DNA of 64,000 bases, taken from assembly GCF_003050925.1 (NCBI RefSeq), contig NZ_QAOV01000009.1, forward strand, positions 124,001 to 188,000, given 5' to 3'. Shown here in pieces: positions 10,669-19,172 of the stretch (positions within the stretch are counted from its first letter, which is position 1; every line of letters begins with the position of its first letter). Source of the stretch: Pseudomonas sp. GV085 (lineage in GTDB: Bacteria; Pseudomonadota; Gammaproteobacteria; Pseudomonadales; Pseudomonadaceae). Below the pieces are notes generated by a model. That model did no database searches and was not told the origin of the DNA. It saw nothing but the letters and a program-made list of their open reading frames with translations. The position numbers and the translations under genes are program-made.

Positions 10669-10965
10669 TCAGTCGCCAAGGTTATCGCTAACCGAGCCTT
10701 GTGCGCACCAACCACAATCAAAGGGCTGGCCTATTTTTTCCTGGCGCTGCGCAGGGTCCATGACCCAGGCGCGGGATTGCCAGGGTGGCTGGTGCCGCAG
10801 GTGTTGGGTGTGGCCGCAGGAAAGCTCGGCCACCCAGTGTCCGTCCTCGTCCTGATGGAAGCCTGTGATCGTCGAATTCCGTCTGTCCGGGTTGTGTTCG
10901 CTTTCGGACGATTGCTTCGCTAAACTTGGCCTTTCAATCTTCTTATGCAAAAGGTCTCGCCCCAT
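10669..10965 (-). CDS. DUF3565 domain protein
   Basis: Small soluble protein (98 aa from this start) with the DUF3565 core GFHQDEDGHWVAELSCGHTQ and the paired-Cys ending DCGWC; the Cys/His pattern suggests metal binding but no function is known. ATG 10965 shares the bases CATG with the slyD start on the other strand, so the two genes would begin back to back. A further in-frame ATG at 10995 would overlap slyD by 32 bases, and a downstream non-ATG start is also possible. The gene is sure, the start is not. Confidence 0.75.
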   Translation of the reverse strand: MGRDLLHKKIERPSLAKQSSESEHNPDRRNSTITGFHQDEDGHWVAELSCGHTQHLRHQPPWQSRAWVMDPAQRQEKIGQPFDCGWCAQGSVSDNLGD

Positions 10966-11449
10966 GCTGATCGCCGCCAATAAGGCTGTCTCCATCGACT
11001 ATACCCTGACCAACGACGCTGGTGAGGTCATCGACAGCTCCGCCGGCGGCGCGCCGCTGGTCTACCTGCAAGGCGCAGGCAACATCATCCCGGGCCTGGA
11101 AAAGGCTCTGGAAGGCAAGGCCGTCGGCGACGAGCTGACCGTAGCCGTTGAACCGGAAGACGCTTACGGCGAATACGCTGCCGAACTGGTCAGCACCCTG
11201 AGCCGCAGCATGTTCGAAGGCGTCGATGAGCTGGAGGTGGGCATGCAGTTCCACGCTTCCGCACCGGACGGCCAGATGCAGATCGTGACCATCCGTGATC
11301 TGGACGGCGACGATGTGACCGTCGACGGCAACCACCCGTTGGCCGGTCAGCGCCTGAATTTCCAGGTCAAGATCATCGACATCCGTGACGCCAGCCAGGA
11401 AGAAATCGCTCATGGTCACGTCCATGGCGAAGGTGGCCATCACCACTGA
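10964..11449 (+). CDS. slyD: FKBP-type peptidyl-prolyl isomerase SlyD
   Basis: Cytoplasmic prolyl isomerase and metallochaperone, 161 aa. FKBP motifs are DYTLTNDAGEVIDSS at the N-terminus and GAGNIIPGLEKALEG; the insert-in-flap domain follows (about 65-125). The C-terminal tail HGHVHGEGGHHH is the metal-binding His-rich tail that SlyD uses in nickel delivery. ATG 10964 is chosen because AAGG lies 9 bases upstream and the family begins MLIAANK; an upstream GTG in frame would run through the divergent gene's start. A good terminator follows. Confidence 0.95.
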   Translation: MLIAANKAVSIDYTLTNDAGEVIDSSAGGAPLVYLQGAGNIIPGLEKALEGKAVGDELTVAVEPEDAYGEYAAELVSTLSRSMFEGVDELEVGMQFHASAPDGQMQIVTIRDLDGDDVTVDGNHPLAGQRLNFQVKIIDIRDASQEEIAHGHVHGEGGHHH

Positions 11450-11477
11450 TTTCTGCGCTAAGCTCAGATAACTGGAG

Positions 11478-11500
11478 AGGCGCCTTGTGGGCGCCTTTTT
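11478..11500 (+). terminator. Terminator of slyD
   Basis: Stem AGGCGCC/GGCGCCT with loop TTGTG and a run of five T residues, 28 bases after the slyD stop. Confidence 0.9.
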
Positions 11501-11571
11501 AGTCTGCGGCTGTCCCTGACGGCATCGCCAAGTGGCTGTTTCGAAGAGAACACGGGAATCTGGAGTACGCC

Positions 11572-12054
11572 ATGAGTGCTTTTCACGACCTTAAATTGAC
11601 AGCCCTGGATGGTCAGGAGCTACCTCTGGCGCCTTTCAAAGGCCAAGTCGTGCTGGTGGTCAACGTCGCCTCCAAATGCGGCTTGACCCCGCAGTACGCG
11701 GCGCTGGAAAACCTCTACCAGCAATACAAGGCCAAAGGCTTCAGCGTGTTGGGCTTGCCGTGCAACCAGTTTGCCGGGCAGGAACCCGGGACCGAGCAGC
11801 AGATCAAGGATTTCTGCAGCCTCAACTATGGCGTGACCTTTCCGTTGTCCAGCAAGCTGGAAGTCAACGGGCATGATCGTCATCAGTTGTACCGCTTGCT
11901 GGCAGGCGAGGGCGCGGAGTTTCCCGGCGACATCACCTGGAACTTCGAGAAGTTCCTGCTGGGCAAGGACGGCCGCGTACTGGCTCGGTTCTCGCCACGT
12001 ACGGCGCCAGATGATCCGACCATCGTTCATGCGATCGAAAAAGCGCTGAGCTGA
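11572..12054 (+). CDS. Glutathione peroxidase family protein
   Basis: Thiol peroxidase of 160 aa that reduces hydroperoxides; bacterial members often use thioredoxin in place of glutathione. The peroxidatic Cys36 is in NVASKCGLTPQY, with the family motifs LGLPCNQFAGQEP and WNFEKFL (the Trp and Asn of the catalytic tetrad). It uses Cys, not selenocysteine. GGAG lies about 9 bases before ATG. Located alone between the slyD terminator and a REPIN. Confidence 0.94.
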   Translation: MSAFHDLKLTALDGQELPLAPFKGQVVLVVNVASKCGLTPQYAALENLYQQYKAKGFSVLGLPCNQFAGQEPGTEQQIKDFCSLNYGVTFPLSSKLEVNGHDRHQLYRLLAGEGAEFPGDITWNFEKFLLGKDGRVLARFSPRTAPDDPTIVHAIEKALS

Positions 12055-12061
12055 TCCCCCC

Positions 12062-12161
12062 TGTAGGAGCGAGCTTGCTCGCGATGGTCGTCAACGATAA
12101 CGCTGCAAGCCTGATACGGCGCGGCGTTCTCCAGTCCATCGCGAGCGAGCACGCTCCTACA
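12062..12161. repeat. REPIN
   Basis: Left arm TGTAGGAGCGAGCTTGCTCG; the right arm is slightly degraded (GCGAGCGAGCACGCTCCTAC). The spacer carries GTCAACGATAACGCTGCAAG, the inverse of the core at 2200 and 4355, so whole units occur in both orientations. Confidence 0.88.
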
Positions 12162-12269
12162 ATATTCCCTATCTTTTGATCCTTAATCACTGCAATCAAT
12201 AATGCTGTTCAGTGCGTTGGACTCTCCATATTATCGCCGTCATAAAGTTATTTTTCCGTGGAGCGTCCC

Positions 12270-13373
12270 ATGCCCGTCAAAGCCCTGTTCAAACCGTTCC
12301 ACCTCGGCACCCTTGAACTGCCGACCCGCGTCGTCATGGCGCCGATGACCCGCTCCTTTTCCCCGGGCGGCGTGCCCAACTCCAAAGTGATCGAATACTA
12401 CCGTCGTCGCGCCGCTGCGGGCGTCGGCCTGATCGTCACCGAAGGCACCACCGTCGGTCACAAGGCGTCCAACGGCTACCCGAACGTTCCGCATTTCTAC
12501 GGTGAAGCGGCACTGGCCGGCTGGAAGAAAGTCGTCGACGCCGTTCACGCCGAAGGCGGCAAGATCGTTCCGCAGCTGTGGCATGTGGGCAGCGTACGCC
12601 GTATCGGCACCGAGCCGGACGCCAGCGTGCCGGGTTATGGCCCCTCGGAAAAAGTGAAGGAAGGTCAGGTCGTGGTGCACGGCATGACCAAACAGGACAT
12701 CCAGGACGTGATCGCCGCGTTTGCCCAGGCCGCCAAGGATGCCCAGAGCATCGGCATGGACGGCGTGGAAATCCACGGTGCCCACGGTTACCTGATCGAC
12801 CAGTTCTTCTGGGAAGGCAGCAATCTGCGTACCGACGAATACGGCGGCAGCCTGGCCAGCCGTTCGCGCTTCGCCATTGAATTGATTCAGGCCGTGCGTG
12901 CCGCGGTCGGTGAAGGTTTCCCGATTATCTTCCGTTTCTCCCAGTGGAAACAGCAGGACTACACCGCACGTCTGGTGCAAACCCCGCAAGCCTTGGGCGA
13001 GTTCCTCAAGCCGCTGGCGGATGCGGGCGTGGATATTTTCCACTGCTCGACCCGCCGTTTCTGGGAGCCGGAGTTCGACGGTTCCGAGTTGAATCTGGCC
13101 GGCTGGACCCGTCAACTCACCGACAAGCCGACCATCACCGTGGGCAGCGTCGGCCTGGATGGCGAGTTCCTGCAGTTCATGGTCAACACCGACAAGGTCG
13201 CACAACCGGCCAGTCTGGAAAAATTGCTGGAGCGTCTGAACAACGACGAGTTCGACCTGGTGGCCGTTGGTCGTGCGTTGCTGGTGGACCCGGACTGGGC
13301 ACAGAAAGTGCGCGACGGCCGTGAAGAGGACATTTTGCCGTTTAGCCGTGAGGCGTTGATGACGCTGGTTTAA
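12270..13373 (+). CDS. NADH:flavin oxidoreductase, old yellow enzyme family
   Basis: FMN-dependent TIM-barrel oxidoreductase (367 aa) that typically reduces activated C=C bonds of enones. Features: N-terminal PTRVVMAPMTRSF, central GVEIHGAHGYLIDQFFW with the His pair that binds substrate, LRTDEYGGSLASRSRF, and the C-terminal DLVAVGRALLVDP flavin phosphate motif. The ATG at 12270 has GGAG 6 bases upstream; an in-frame GTG at 12258 overlaps that site and is rejected. Natural substrate is unknown. Monocistronic, between two REPINs. Confidence 0.92.
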   Translation: MPVKALFKPFHLGTLELPTRVVMAPMTRSFSPGGVPNSKVIEYYRRRAAAGVGLIVTEGTTVGHKASNGYPNVPHFYGEAALAGWKKVVDAVHAEGGKIVPQLWHVGSVRRIGTEPDASVPGYGPSEKVKEGQVVVHGMTKQDIQDVIAAFAQAAKDAQSIGMDGVEIHGAHGYLIDQFFWEGSNLRTDEYGGSLASRSRFAIELIQAVRAAVGEGFPIIFRFSQWKQQDYTARLVQTPQALGEFLKPLADAGVDIFHCSTRRFWEPEFDGSELNLAGWTRQLTDKPTITVGSVGLDGEFLQFMVNTDKVAQPASLEKLLERLNNDEFDLVAVGRALLVDPDWAQKVRDGREEDILPFSREALMTLV

Positions 13374-13393
13374 GCGGCGATTGGACTTACGCT

Positions 13394-13475
13394 TTCGCGA
13401 GCAAGCCCGCTCCCACAGGTAACCGAGTTATCTCAGAGAGATGAGGTCACCTGTGGGAGCGGGCTTGCTCGCGAA
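13394..13475. repeat. REPIN, GTGGGAGC class
   Basis: Arms TTCGCGAGCAAGCCCGCTCC and the inverse, facing each other across about 30 bases that are themselves imperfectly inverted (CAGGTAACC / GAGGTCACCTG). Between the convergent OYE and glycosyltransferase genes. Confidence 0.88.
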
Positions 13476-13499
13476 GACTGACTAAAGAGCACTACAAAA

Positions 13500-14675
13500 T
13501 CAGGGGACAGTCGGTGCATTCGGCACCACCATCTCCCCGGCACAGGCCCCACGCAACTGCCCCTCGAACTGCTCGATGATCGTCGCCCAGCCTTGGCGAC
13601 TGGCGTGCTGGCGCGCATTGAGCCGTACATTGCGCAAGGCTTCCTGTTCCTCCAGCAGCCATGCCGCTGCATCGCAGAACGCTTCTTCATCCCCCGGCAT
13701 CGCCAGTACGCCGTTGTAGCCATGACGAATATGCTGGGCGGCTGCCGCCTTGTCGTAGGCCACCACGCCGAGCCCCGAGGCAAGTGCTTCAAGCACTACA
13801 TTGCCAAAGGTTTCGGTCAGGCTCGGAAACAGAAACACATCGCCCGAAGCGTAGTGACACGCCAGGGCTTCACCCCGTTGGGTGCCACAGAAAATCGCCT
13901 CGGGGATTTCGTTTTCCAGTTCCTGGCGCTGTGGGCCATCGCCGACCACGATCAGTTTCAGGATGCGCTTGGGATAACTCGCCTTGAGGGTATTGAAGGT
14001 GCGCTTGAGCAGGCCGAGGTTTTTTTCCGGGGCCAGGCGTCCGACATGAATGACGGCGATGTCTGCTTCGGCCAGTCCCCATTGCTCGCGCAGGGCATTC
14101 AAGCGTTTGGCCGGGTGAAACAGTTCGCTGTCGACGCCTCGGGACAGCAACGCCAGTCGTTCGAAATGACGTCGCTCCAGTTCCAGACGCTGGCTGACGC
14201 TGGGCACCAGGGTCATGGTCGAGCGGTTGTGGAACCAGCGCAGGTAGTGGGTCAGCAGGCGCGTGAGCAAACCCAGCCCGTACTGGTTGGAGTACTGCTG
14301 GAAATTGGTGTGAAAACCGCTGACCACGGAAATCCCCAGTCGCCGTGCCGCACGCAAGGCCGACAGACCCAGTGGCCCTTCGGTGGCGATGTAGAGCACA
14401 TCCGGGCGGTGACGCGTCCAGCGCCGCAGCAGTTTGTGCATCGACGACTGACCCCATTGCAGGCCGGGATAGCCCGGTAGTGGCCAGCCGCGGCACAGCA
14501 GCAGTTCATCGTCGCTGCCCAGCTGTTGGTCGCAGCCCTGACGCGGTCGCACCAGTTCCACCTGATGCCCGCGCGCGCGCAAACCGTCGCACAAGCGACC
14601 CAGGGTATTGGCCACGCCGTTGATTTCCGGAGGGAAGGTTTCGGTGATCAGAGTGATATGCAGAGCTGTCGTCAT
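13500..14675 (-). CDS. Glycosyltransferase, GT4-type
   Basis: Cytoplasmic GT-B fold glycosyltransferase, 391 aa. The N-terminal domain begins ITLITETFPPEINGVANTLG, the donor-binding C-terminal domain has VIHVGRLAPEKNLGLL and the EX7E motif in SLTETFGNVVLEALASG. Start ATG 14675 is preferred because GGGG lies just upstream; an ATG 24 bases further up lacks a ribosome site. Members of this subgroup resemble PimB/mannosyl-transferases and sulfoquinovosyl transferases, but the sugar and acceptor cannot be assigned. No other polysaccharide genes are adjacent. Confidence 0.88.
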   Translation of the reverse strand: MTTALHITLITETFPPEINGVANTLGRLCDGLRARGHQVELVRPRQGCDQQLGSDDELLLCRGWPLPGYPGLQWGQSSMHKLLRRWTRHRPDVLYIATEGPLGLSALRAARRLGISVVSGFHTNFQQYSNQYGLGLLTRLLTHYLRWFHNRSTMTLVPSVSQRLELERRHFERLALLSRGVDSELFHPAKRLNALREQWGLAEADIAVIHVGRLAPEKNLGLLKRTFNTLKASYPKRILKLIVVGDGPQRQELENEIPEAIFCGTQRGEALACHYASGDVFLFPSLTETFGNVVLEALASGLGVVAYDKAAAAQHIRHGYNGVLAMPGDEEAFCDAAAWLLEEQEALRNVRLNARQHASRQGWATIIEQFEGQLRGACAGEMVVPNAPTVP

Positions 14676-14756
14676 GACCCCAGTGTCGACCGGGGCCATG
14701 TCGTCAGTGTGACGTCAGGATGATGGATTTGTGACTGCGGTACCGGCGCTGATGGC

Positions 14757-15509
14757 TCAGCGCTGCGCCACCAGGCTTTCCGCGCCGCGTTCACGCACCC
14801 AGAACAACGTCGCCCCGGCCACGGCGGCCGGCATCATCAGGATGTTGACCACCGGGATCAGCAGCACCAGGTAGACGATGCCGCCGAAGCTCATGCTTTG
14901 CCAGCGCTTTTGTCGCAGCCAGGCAAGCATCTCGTTCCAGCCCAGCTTGTGGTTGTCCGCCGGGTAGTCGATGTACTGGATCGCCATCATCCACACCCCG
15001 AATAGCAGCCACAGCGGCGCGGCGATGATGTTCACCACCGGGATGAAGGACAGGATGAAGAGGCCGATCGCCCTTGGCAGGAAATAGCCGAGCTTGCGCA
15101 TTTCTCGGGCCAGGGTGCGCGGGATCATCGCAATCAGTTCGCCCCAGCTGAAGGCCGGGAAGTCGTCGGTGCCGCACACCACTACCTCGACTTTCTCCGC
15201 CAGAAAGCCGTTGAATGGCGCGGCAATGACATTGGCGAGCATGGTGAAGGTGAAGAACACCATCAGTACGACGAGCACCACGAACAGCGGCCAGAGGATG
15301 TAGCTGAGAAAACTCAGCCAGTCGGGCAGGGACGGCATCAGCGTGTCGACCCACAGGCTGAATTGATGGCCGGCCAGGTAGATCAATCCGACGAACAGCA
15401 CCAGGTTGATCGCCAGCGGCAACAACACGAACAAACGCAGGCTGGGGCTCAGCACCAGCTTGAGGCCTTCGCGCAGGTATTGCGGGCCGGACAGAACGGG
15501 GGCAGGCAT
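14757..15509 (-). CDS. cysZ: Sulfate transporter CysZ
   Basis: Inner-membrane protein of 250 aa that brings sulfate into the cell for cysteine synthesis. It opens with SGPQYLREGLKLVLSPSLRLF, typical of CysZ, and shows hydrophobic segments near residues 23-50, 68-95, 145-175 and 200-230. It fits functionally with cysD and cysNC 7-10 kb away. It follows no close upstream gene and is divergent from trxB across about 315 bases. Confidence 0.93.
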   Translation of the reverse strand: MPAPVLSGPQYLREGLKLVLSPSLRLFVLLPLAINLVLFVGLIYLAGHQFSLWVDTLMPSLPDWLSFLSYILWPLFVVLVVLMVFFTFTMLANVIAAPFNGFLAEKVEVVVCGTDDFPAFSWGELIAMIPRTLAREMRKLGYFLPRAIGLFILSFIPVVNIIAAPLWLLFGVWMMAIQYIDYPADNHKLGWNEMLAWLRQKRWQSMSFGGIVYLVLLIPVVNILMMPAAVAGATLFWVRERGAESLVAQR

Positions 15510-15824
15510 GATGTGCTCCGAGCAGAGGGAAAACGCGCCGACCTTACCGGCTTTGCTTCATGTGCGAAAGCGCGGCAGTGGTATCGACATTCACTGTAAC
15601 AAAGACGTCGATATCGTCGGTCAGATGGCATAGAGACCACCTATGAGCTGGATTGTTAATCCGTATTTCCTTAATCTTCGCCCCCTCGATACGCTGCACC
15701 CAATCTTTTTACAGGACGGTCGGGTTCAAGCCTTCCCCAAGTGCTTTCAACCGTTCTTTTTTATTCCAGCCGGCAATCCGGCGTTCCGCGCCAGGTGTTC
15801 CGGGCCGGTCAACAGGAGCAGGTC
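15510..15824. other. Intergenic region between cysZ and trxB
   Basis: About 315 bases between divergent genes. It should hold both promoters, but I see no clear operator, hairpin or repeat. An AT-rich stretch at about 15650-15680 is the most promoter-like part. No credible small coding region. Confidence 0.4.
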
Positions 15825-16781
15825 ATGTCTGAAGTCCGTCATTCGCGAGTGATTATTCTCGGTTCCGGCCCTGCCGGTTACAGCGCCGCGGTCTATGCCG
15901 CCCGTGCCAACCTCAAGCCACTGCTGATCACCGGCATGCAGGCCGGCGGTCAACTGACCACCACCACCGAAGTCGACAACTGGCCGGGCGACGTCCACGG
16001 CCTGACCGGTCCGGCGCTGATGGAGCGGATGCGCGAGCACGCCGAGCGTTTCGAAACCGAGATCGTGTTCGATCACATCAATGCCGTGGACTTCGCTGCC
16101 AAGCCGTACACCCTGACCGGCGACAGCGCGACTTACACCTGCGACGCCCTGATCATCGCCACCGGCGCCAGCGCCCGTTACCTGGGCCTGCCGTCCGAAG
16201 AAACCTTCATGGGCAAAGGCGTTTCGGCCTGCGCGACCTGCGACGGTTTCTTCTACCGCAACAAGCCGGTTGCCGTGGTCGGCGGCGGCAACACCGCTGT
16301 CGAAGAGGCCCTGTACCTGGCCAACATCGCCAGCAAGGTGACCCTGATCCACCGTCGCGAAACCTTCCGCGCCGAGAAGATCCTGATCGACAAGCTGAAC
16401 GCCCGCGTTGCCGAAGGCAAGATCGAGCTGAAGCTGAACGCGACCCTGGACGAAGTACTGGGCGACAACATGGGCGTGACCGGTGCGCGCCTGAAGAACA
16501 ACGACGGCAGCTTCGACGAAGTGAAAGTCGACGGCGTGTTCATCGCCATCGGCCACACTCCGAACACTTCGCTGTTCGAAGGCCAGTTGACCCTGAAAGA
16601 CGGCTATCTGGTTGTGCAGGGCGGTCGTGACGGCAACGCCACCGCCACCAGCCTTGAAGGCATCTTCGCCGCCGGTGACGTGGCAGACCACGTGTACCGC
16701 CAGGCCATTACCTCGGCTGGTGCCGGTTGCATGGCGGCACTGGATGCCGAGCGTTACCTCGACAATCTGCAGAACGCTTGA
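15825..16781 (+). CDS. trxB: Thioredoxin-disulfide reductase
   Basis: FAD- and NADPH-dependent reductase (318 aa) that reduces thioredoxin. Dinucleotide motif GSGPAGYSAA (13-22), redox pair Cys136/Cys139 in SACATCDGFF, NADPH motif VGGGNTAVEEALYLA, and the closing FAD motif GIFAAGDVAD. ATG 15825 follows AGGAG by 7 bases; earlier in-frame codons lack a ribosome site. Single gene with its own terminator. Confidence 0.96.
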   Translation: MSEVRHSRVIILGSGPAGYSAAVYAARANLKPLLITGMQAGGQLTTTTEVDNWPGDVHGLTGPALMERMREHAERFETEIVFDHINAVDFAAKPYTLTGDSATYTCDALIIATGASARYLGLPSEETFMGKGVSACATCDGFFYRNKPVAVVGGGNTAVEEALYLANIASKVTLIHRRETFRAEKILIDKLNARVAEGKIELKLNATLDEVLGDNMGVTGARLKNNDGSFDEVKVDGVFIAIGHTPNTSLFEGQLTLKDGYLVVQGGRDGNATATSLEGIFAAGDVADHVYRQAITSAGAGCMAALDAERYLDNLQNA

Positions 16782-16803
16782 TTCTGCATACGTTGAAATA
16801 AAG

Positions 16804-16827
16804 AAAACCGGCTTCGGCCGGTTTTTT
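16804..16827 (+). terminator. Terminator of trxB
   Basis: Stem AAAACCGGC/GCCGGTTTT with a TTCG tetraloop and a T tract, 22 bases after the stop. Confidence 0.93.
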
Positions 16828-16853
16828 CATGCCCGCGAAAAATACGATGAACA

Positions 16854-16936
16854 TGTAGGAGCGAGCTTGCTCGCGATGGTGTATCAGCCACATTGTTGTC
16901 GACTGACACTCCATCGCGAGCAAGCTCGCTCCTACA
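16854..16936. repeat. REPIN, short spacer
   Basis: Arms TGTAGGAGCGAGCTTGCTCG and inverse with a spacer of only about 30 bases that lacks the AACGATAACG core found in the longer units. Confidence 0.9.
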
Positions 16937-16948
16937 GGGACTGTCTGT

Positions 16949-18199
16949 TCAGGTCAGTTTTGCAAGGCAGGCTTCAAGGATATCCAACCCTTCCTCCAGC
17001 ACCGCAGCCTCGATGGTCAACGGCGCCAGCAAGCGAATGATGTGCCGTGATTTGCCACTGGGCATCAGCAGCAGGCCCGCGTCCCGCGCCAGTGCCAGCA
17101 ATTGGGTCAATTGTGCCGGTGCGGGAGAGCCATCGGCGTTGATCAGCTCGATGCCACGCATGGCGCCGACGCCGGTCAGGCGTCCCAGGTACGGCGTCAG
17201 CTTGTTCGCGCGCCAGGTTGCATGGCGGCCGACAATCGCTTCTTCCTGTTGCGTGCCCCAGGTGTGCAGGTTGGCATCGGTCATTTCGTCGAGGGTTGCC
17301 AGTGCCGCAGCGCAGGCGATGGGGTTGCCGGAGTAAGTGCCACCGAGTCCGCCCTTGGGCAAGTTGTCGAGCAGCGACTTGCGCCCGACCACCGCACCCA
17401 GCGGTACGCCGCCGGCGATGCTTTTGCCGAGCAGGATCAGGTCCGGCTCGATGCCCAGTCGCGAGAACGCGAAGCGCTGGCCGGTTCGGCCGAAACCGGA
17501 CTGGATTTCATCGGCGATCAGCACAATGCCCTTGTCGTTGCAGAACTTGCGCAGTGCCTGGGCGAACTCGGCCTCCATGGCCAGGAAACCCGCTTCGCCC
17601 TGCACCGGTTCGACGATAAAGCAGGCGACGTCTTCGACATCGATCTCGACGCTGAACAGGCGCTCCATGGCTTTGAGGGCCTCGGCACTGGTGACGCCGT
17701 TGTCTTGGCTGGGGAAGGGCAGGTGAAACACCGGCCCCGGCAGCACGCCGACTTTCTGTTTGTAGGGCGCGACTTTGCCGTTGAGGTTCAGGGTGGCCAG
17801 TGTGCGGCCGTGGAAAGCGCCGTCGAAGGCAATGACCGCGCTGCGGCCGGTGGCGCCACGGACGATCTTCAGGGCGTTTTCCGCTGCTTCCGCGCCGCTG
17901 TTGGTGAGCATGCCGCTGACCGGGTAACCCACCGGCATGAACGCGCTGAGGCGATCCATCAGTTCGAGGTAAGGCACATGGGGCGCTGCATTGAACGCGT
18001 AATGGGTCAGTCGGGTGGCTTGTTCGCGGATGGCCTGGACGATACGCGGATGGCAATGGCCGAGGTTCAACACGCCGATGCCGCCGACAAAGTCGATGTA
18101 GCGTTTGCCATCGGTGTCCCAGACCTCGGCGTTTTTGCCGTGGCTGAGCGTGACAGGGTGAACGATGTTGATCGACTGGCTGATGGATTCGCTGCGCAT
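16949..18199 (-). CDS. Class III aminotransferase, 2-aminoadipate / 4-aminobutyrate type
   Basis: PLP-dependent transaminase of 416 aa. Motifs: TNSGAEAAENA (cofactor phosphate), Asp230 in LIADEIQSGFGRTG, and PLP Lys259 in LLGKSIAGGVP. The sequence strongly resembles the Pseudomonas putida AmaC type (L-2-aminoadipate transaminase of lysine catabolism), often annotated as GABA transaminase. Neither gabD nor other lysine-degradation genes are adjacent, so the substrate remains inferred. Upstream (18200-18340) I see no clear operator. Confidence 0.88.
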   Translation of the reverse strand: MRSESISQSINIVHPVTLSHGKNAEVWDTDGKRYIDFVGGIGVLNLGHCHPRIVQAIREQATRLTHYAFNAAPHVPYLELMDRLSAFMPVGYPVSGMLTNSGAEAAENALKIVRGATGRSAVIAFDGAFHGRTLATLNLNGKVAPYKQKVGVLPGPVFHLPFPSQDNGVTSAEALKAMERLFSVEIDVEDVACFIVEPVQGEAGFLAMEAEFAQALRKFCNDKGIVLIADEIQSGFGRTGQRFAFSRLGIEPDLILLGKSIAGGVPLGAVVGRKSLLDNLPKGGLGGTYSGNPIACAAALATLDEMTDANLHTWGTQQEEAIVGRHATWRANKLTPYLGRLTGVGAMRGIELINADGSPAPAQLTQLLALARDAGLLLMPSGKSRHIIRLLAPLTIEAAVLEEGLDILEACLAKLT

Positions 18200-18340
18200 G
18201 GATGACCGGCTCGGAAGAAGGAGGACTTCTTTTTATCTAAGCCGTGAGCGGAGGTATGGGGCAAACGAAATAAAGTTGCCGGGTCAATCTTAAAAGTCTG
18301 GATGTGTTTCTGATCAGTTCCGCGCCGTGAACGCAGAACC

Positions 18341-18439
18341 TGTAGGAGCGAGCCTGCTCGCGATGGTGGTGAACGATTACGCGTAAACCAGAGGCCCGGC
18401 AGTGCTCTTGAGTTTTTCGCGAGCAGGCTCGCTCCTACA
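18341..18439. repeat. REPIN
   Basis: Arms TGTAGGAGCGAGCCTGCTCG and inverse. The spacer contains GGTGAACGATTACGCG and runs into TTTTTCGCGAGCAGG, matching the arrangement at 42738. Confidence 0.9.
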
Positions 18440-18446
18440 ATTTGAA

Positions 18447-18785
18447 TCAGCGGCGCGTCAGTGGCTGTTGGGTGAACTTCACACCCGCCAGGCCATGAGC
18501 AATCAACGCGCGGATATTGCCATGGTCGCTGCCTTCCGGCGTCGCCAGCACCGAGCGGTAATGCTCACCGAACGCCAGCAGGGCTTCTGCATCACTCAAG
18601 CCTTCGAGCAGCGCAAGACCCAGGGTCTTGCACGAGCCTTCGTTCTGCCCGGCCGCGTTTTCCACGCCACCATTGTTGAAAGCCTGAGGCTGGTAGTCGT
18701 AACCGGCAGTAATGAACGCCAGAGTCTCGGCGAAGGCGTGTTCGCCGCTGTTGAGGCTGGCGCGCAGGGTGTTCAAATCACTCAT
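18447..18785 (-). CDS. HopJ-family protein
   Basis: Soluble protein of 112 aa matching the HopJ type III effector family by its core GGVENAAGQNEGSCK and FGEHYRSVLATPEGSDHGNIR. The family is widespread in bacteria with no secretion system, so the effector name is historical and does not imply secretion here; there is no hrp box or T3SS gene nearby. It overlaps the 3' end of the DUF1244 gene by 8 bases, indicating coupled translation. True function unknown. Confidence 0.85.
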   Translation of the reverse strand: MSDLNTLRASLNSGEHAFAETLAFITAGYDYQPQAFNNGGVENAAGQNEGSCKTLGLALLEGLSDAEALLAFGEHYRSVLATPEGSDHGNIRALIAHGLAGVKFTQQPLTRR

Positions 18786-19074
18786 TGGGTTTTCCTTTGG
18801 CGAACGCCGCCTGTTGTTCGGCGCTGGCTTCTTGCTGAAATTGGGCTTTCCACTCGGCGTACGGCATGCCGTAAACCACTTCGCGGGCTTCGTCGAGGCT
18901 GACCTCGATCTGGCGTTCGTCAGCCGCCGCCTTGTACCACTTGGACAGGCAGTTGCGGCAGAAGCCCGAGAGGTTCATCAGGTCGATGTTCTGCACATCC
19001 TTGCGGCTGTCCAGATGGGCCACCAGCCGGCGAAAGGCGGCGGCTTCGAGTTCCAGGCGTTGTTGGTCGGTCAT
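18778..19074 (-). CDS. DUF1244 protein
   Basis: Small acidic protein of 98 aa with the DUF1244 core NLSGFCRNCLSKWY, whose CxxC pair suggests metal or redox chemistry, followed by EAREVVYGMPYAEWKAQ. Function unknown. It overlaps the following HopJ-family gene by 8 bases, so the pair forms one translational unit. About 95 bases of repeat-like sequence separate it from folX upstream. Confidence 0.88.
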   Translation of the reverse strand: MTDQQRLELEAAAFRRLVAHLDSRKDVQNIDLMNLSGFCRNCLSKWYKAAADERQIEVSLDEAREVVYGMPYAEWKAQFQQEASAEQQAAFAKGKPNE

Positions 19075-19091
19075 GGCGGTCTCTGCGAGAC

Positions 19092-19172
19092 AGCTTCAAG
19101 CGGCACGCTTGAAGCTGCAAGTTGGATGACGGTGGCTGCAAGTTTACAGCTTGGCGCTTGTAGCTTGAAGCT
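19092..19172. repeat. AGCTTGAAGCT intergenic repeat cluster
   Basis: Three copies of a decamer around GCTTGAAGCT, one inverted (AGCTTCAAG at 19092, GCTTGAAGCT at 19107 and 19163), interspersed with GCTGCAAG units. The cluster can fold into hairpins and reaches into the folX stop codon. A short relative, AAGCTTGCAGCTTG, occurs at 54102. It is distinct from the REP families in this window. Confidence 0.6.

Noticed and set aside
18447..18785. HopJ protein as a type III secreted effector
   Set aside because: Family is widespread in non-secreting bacteria; no hrp box, chaperone or secretion gene is nearby.
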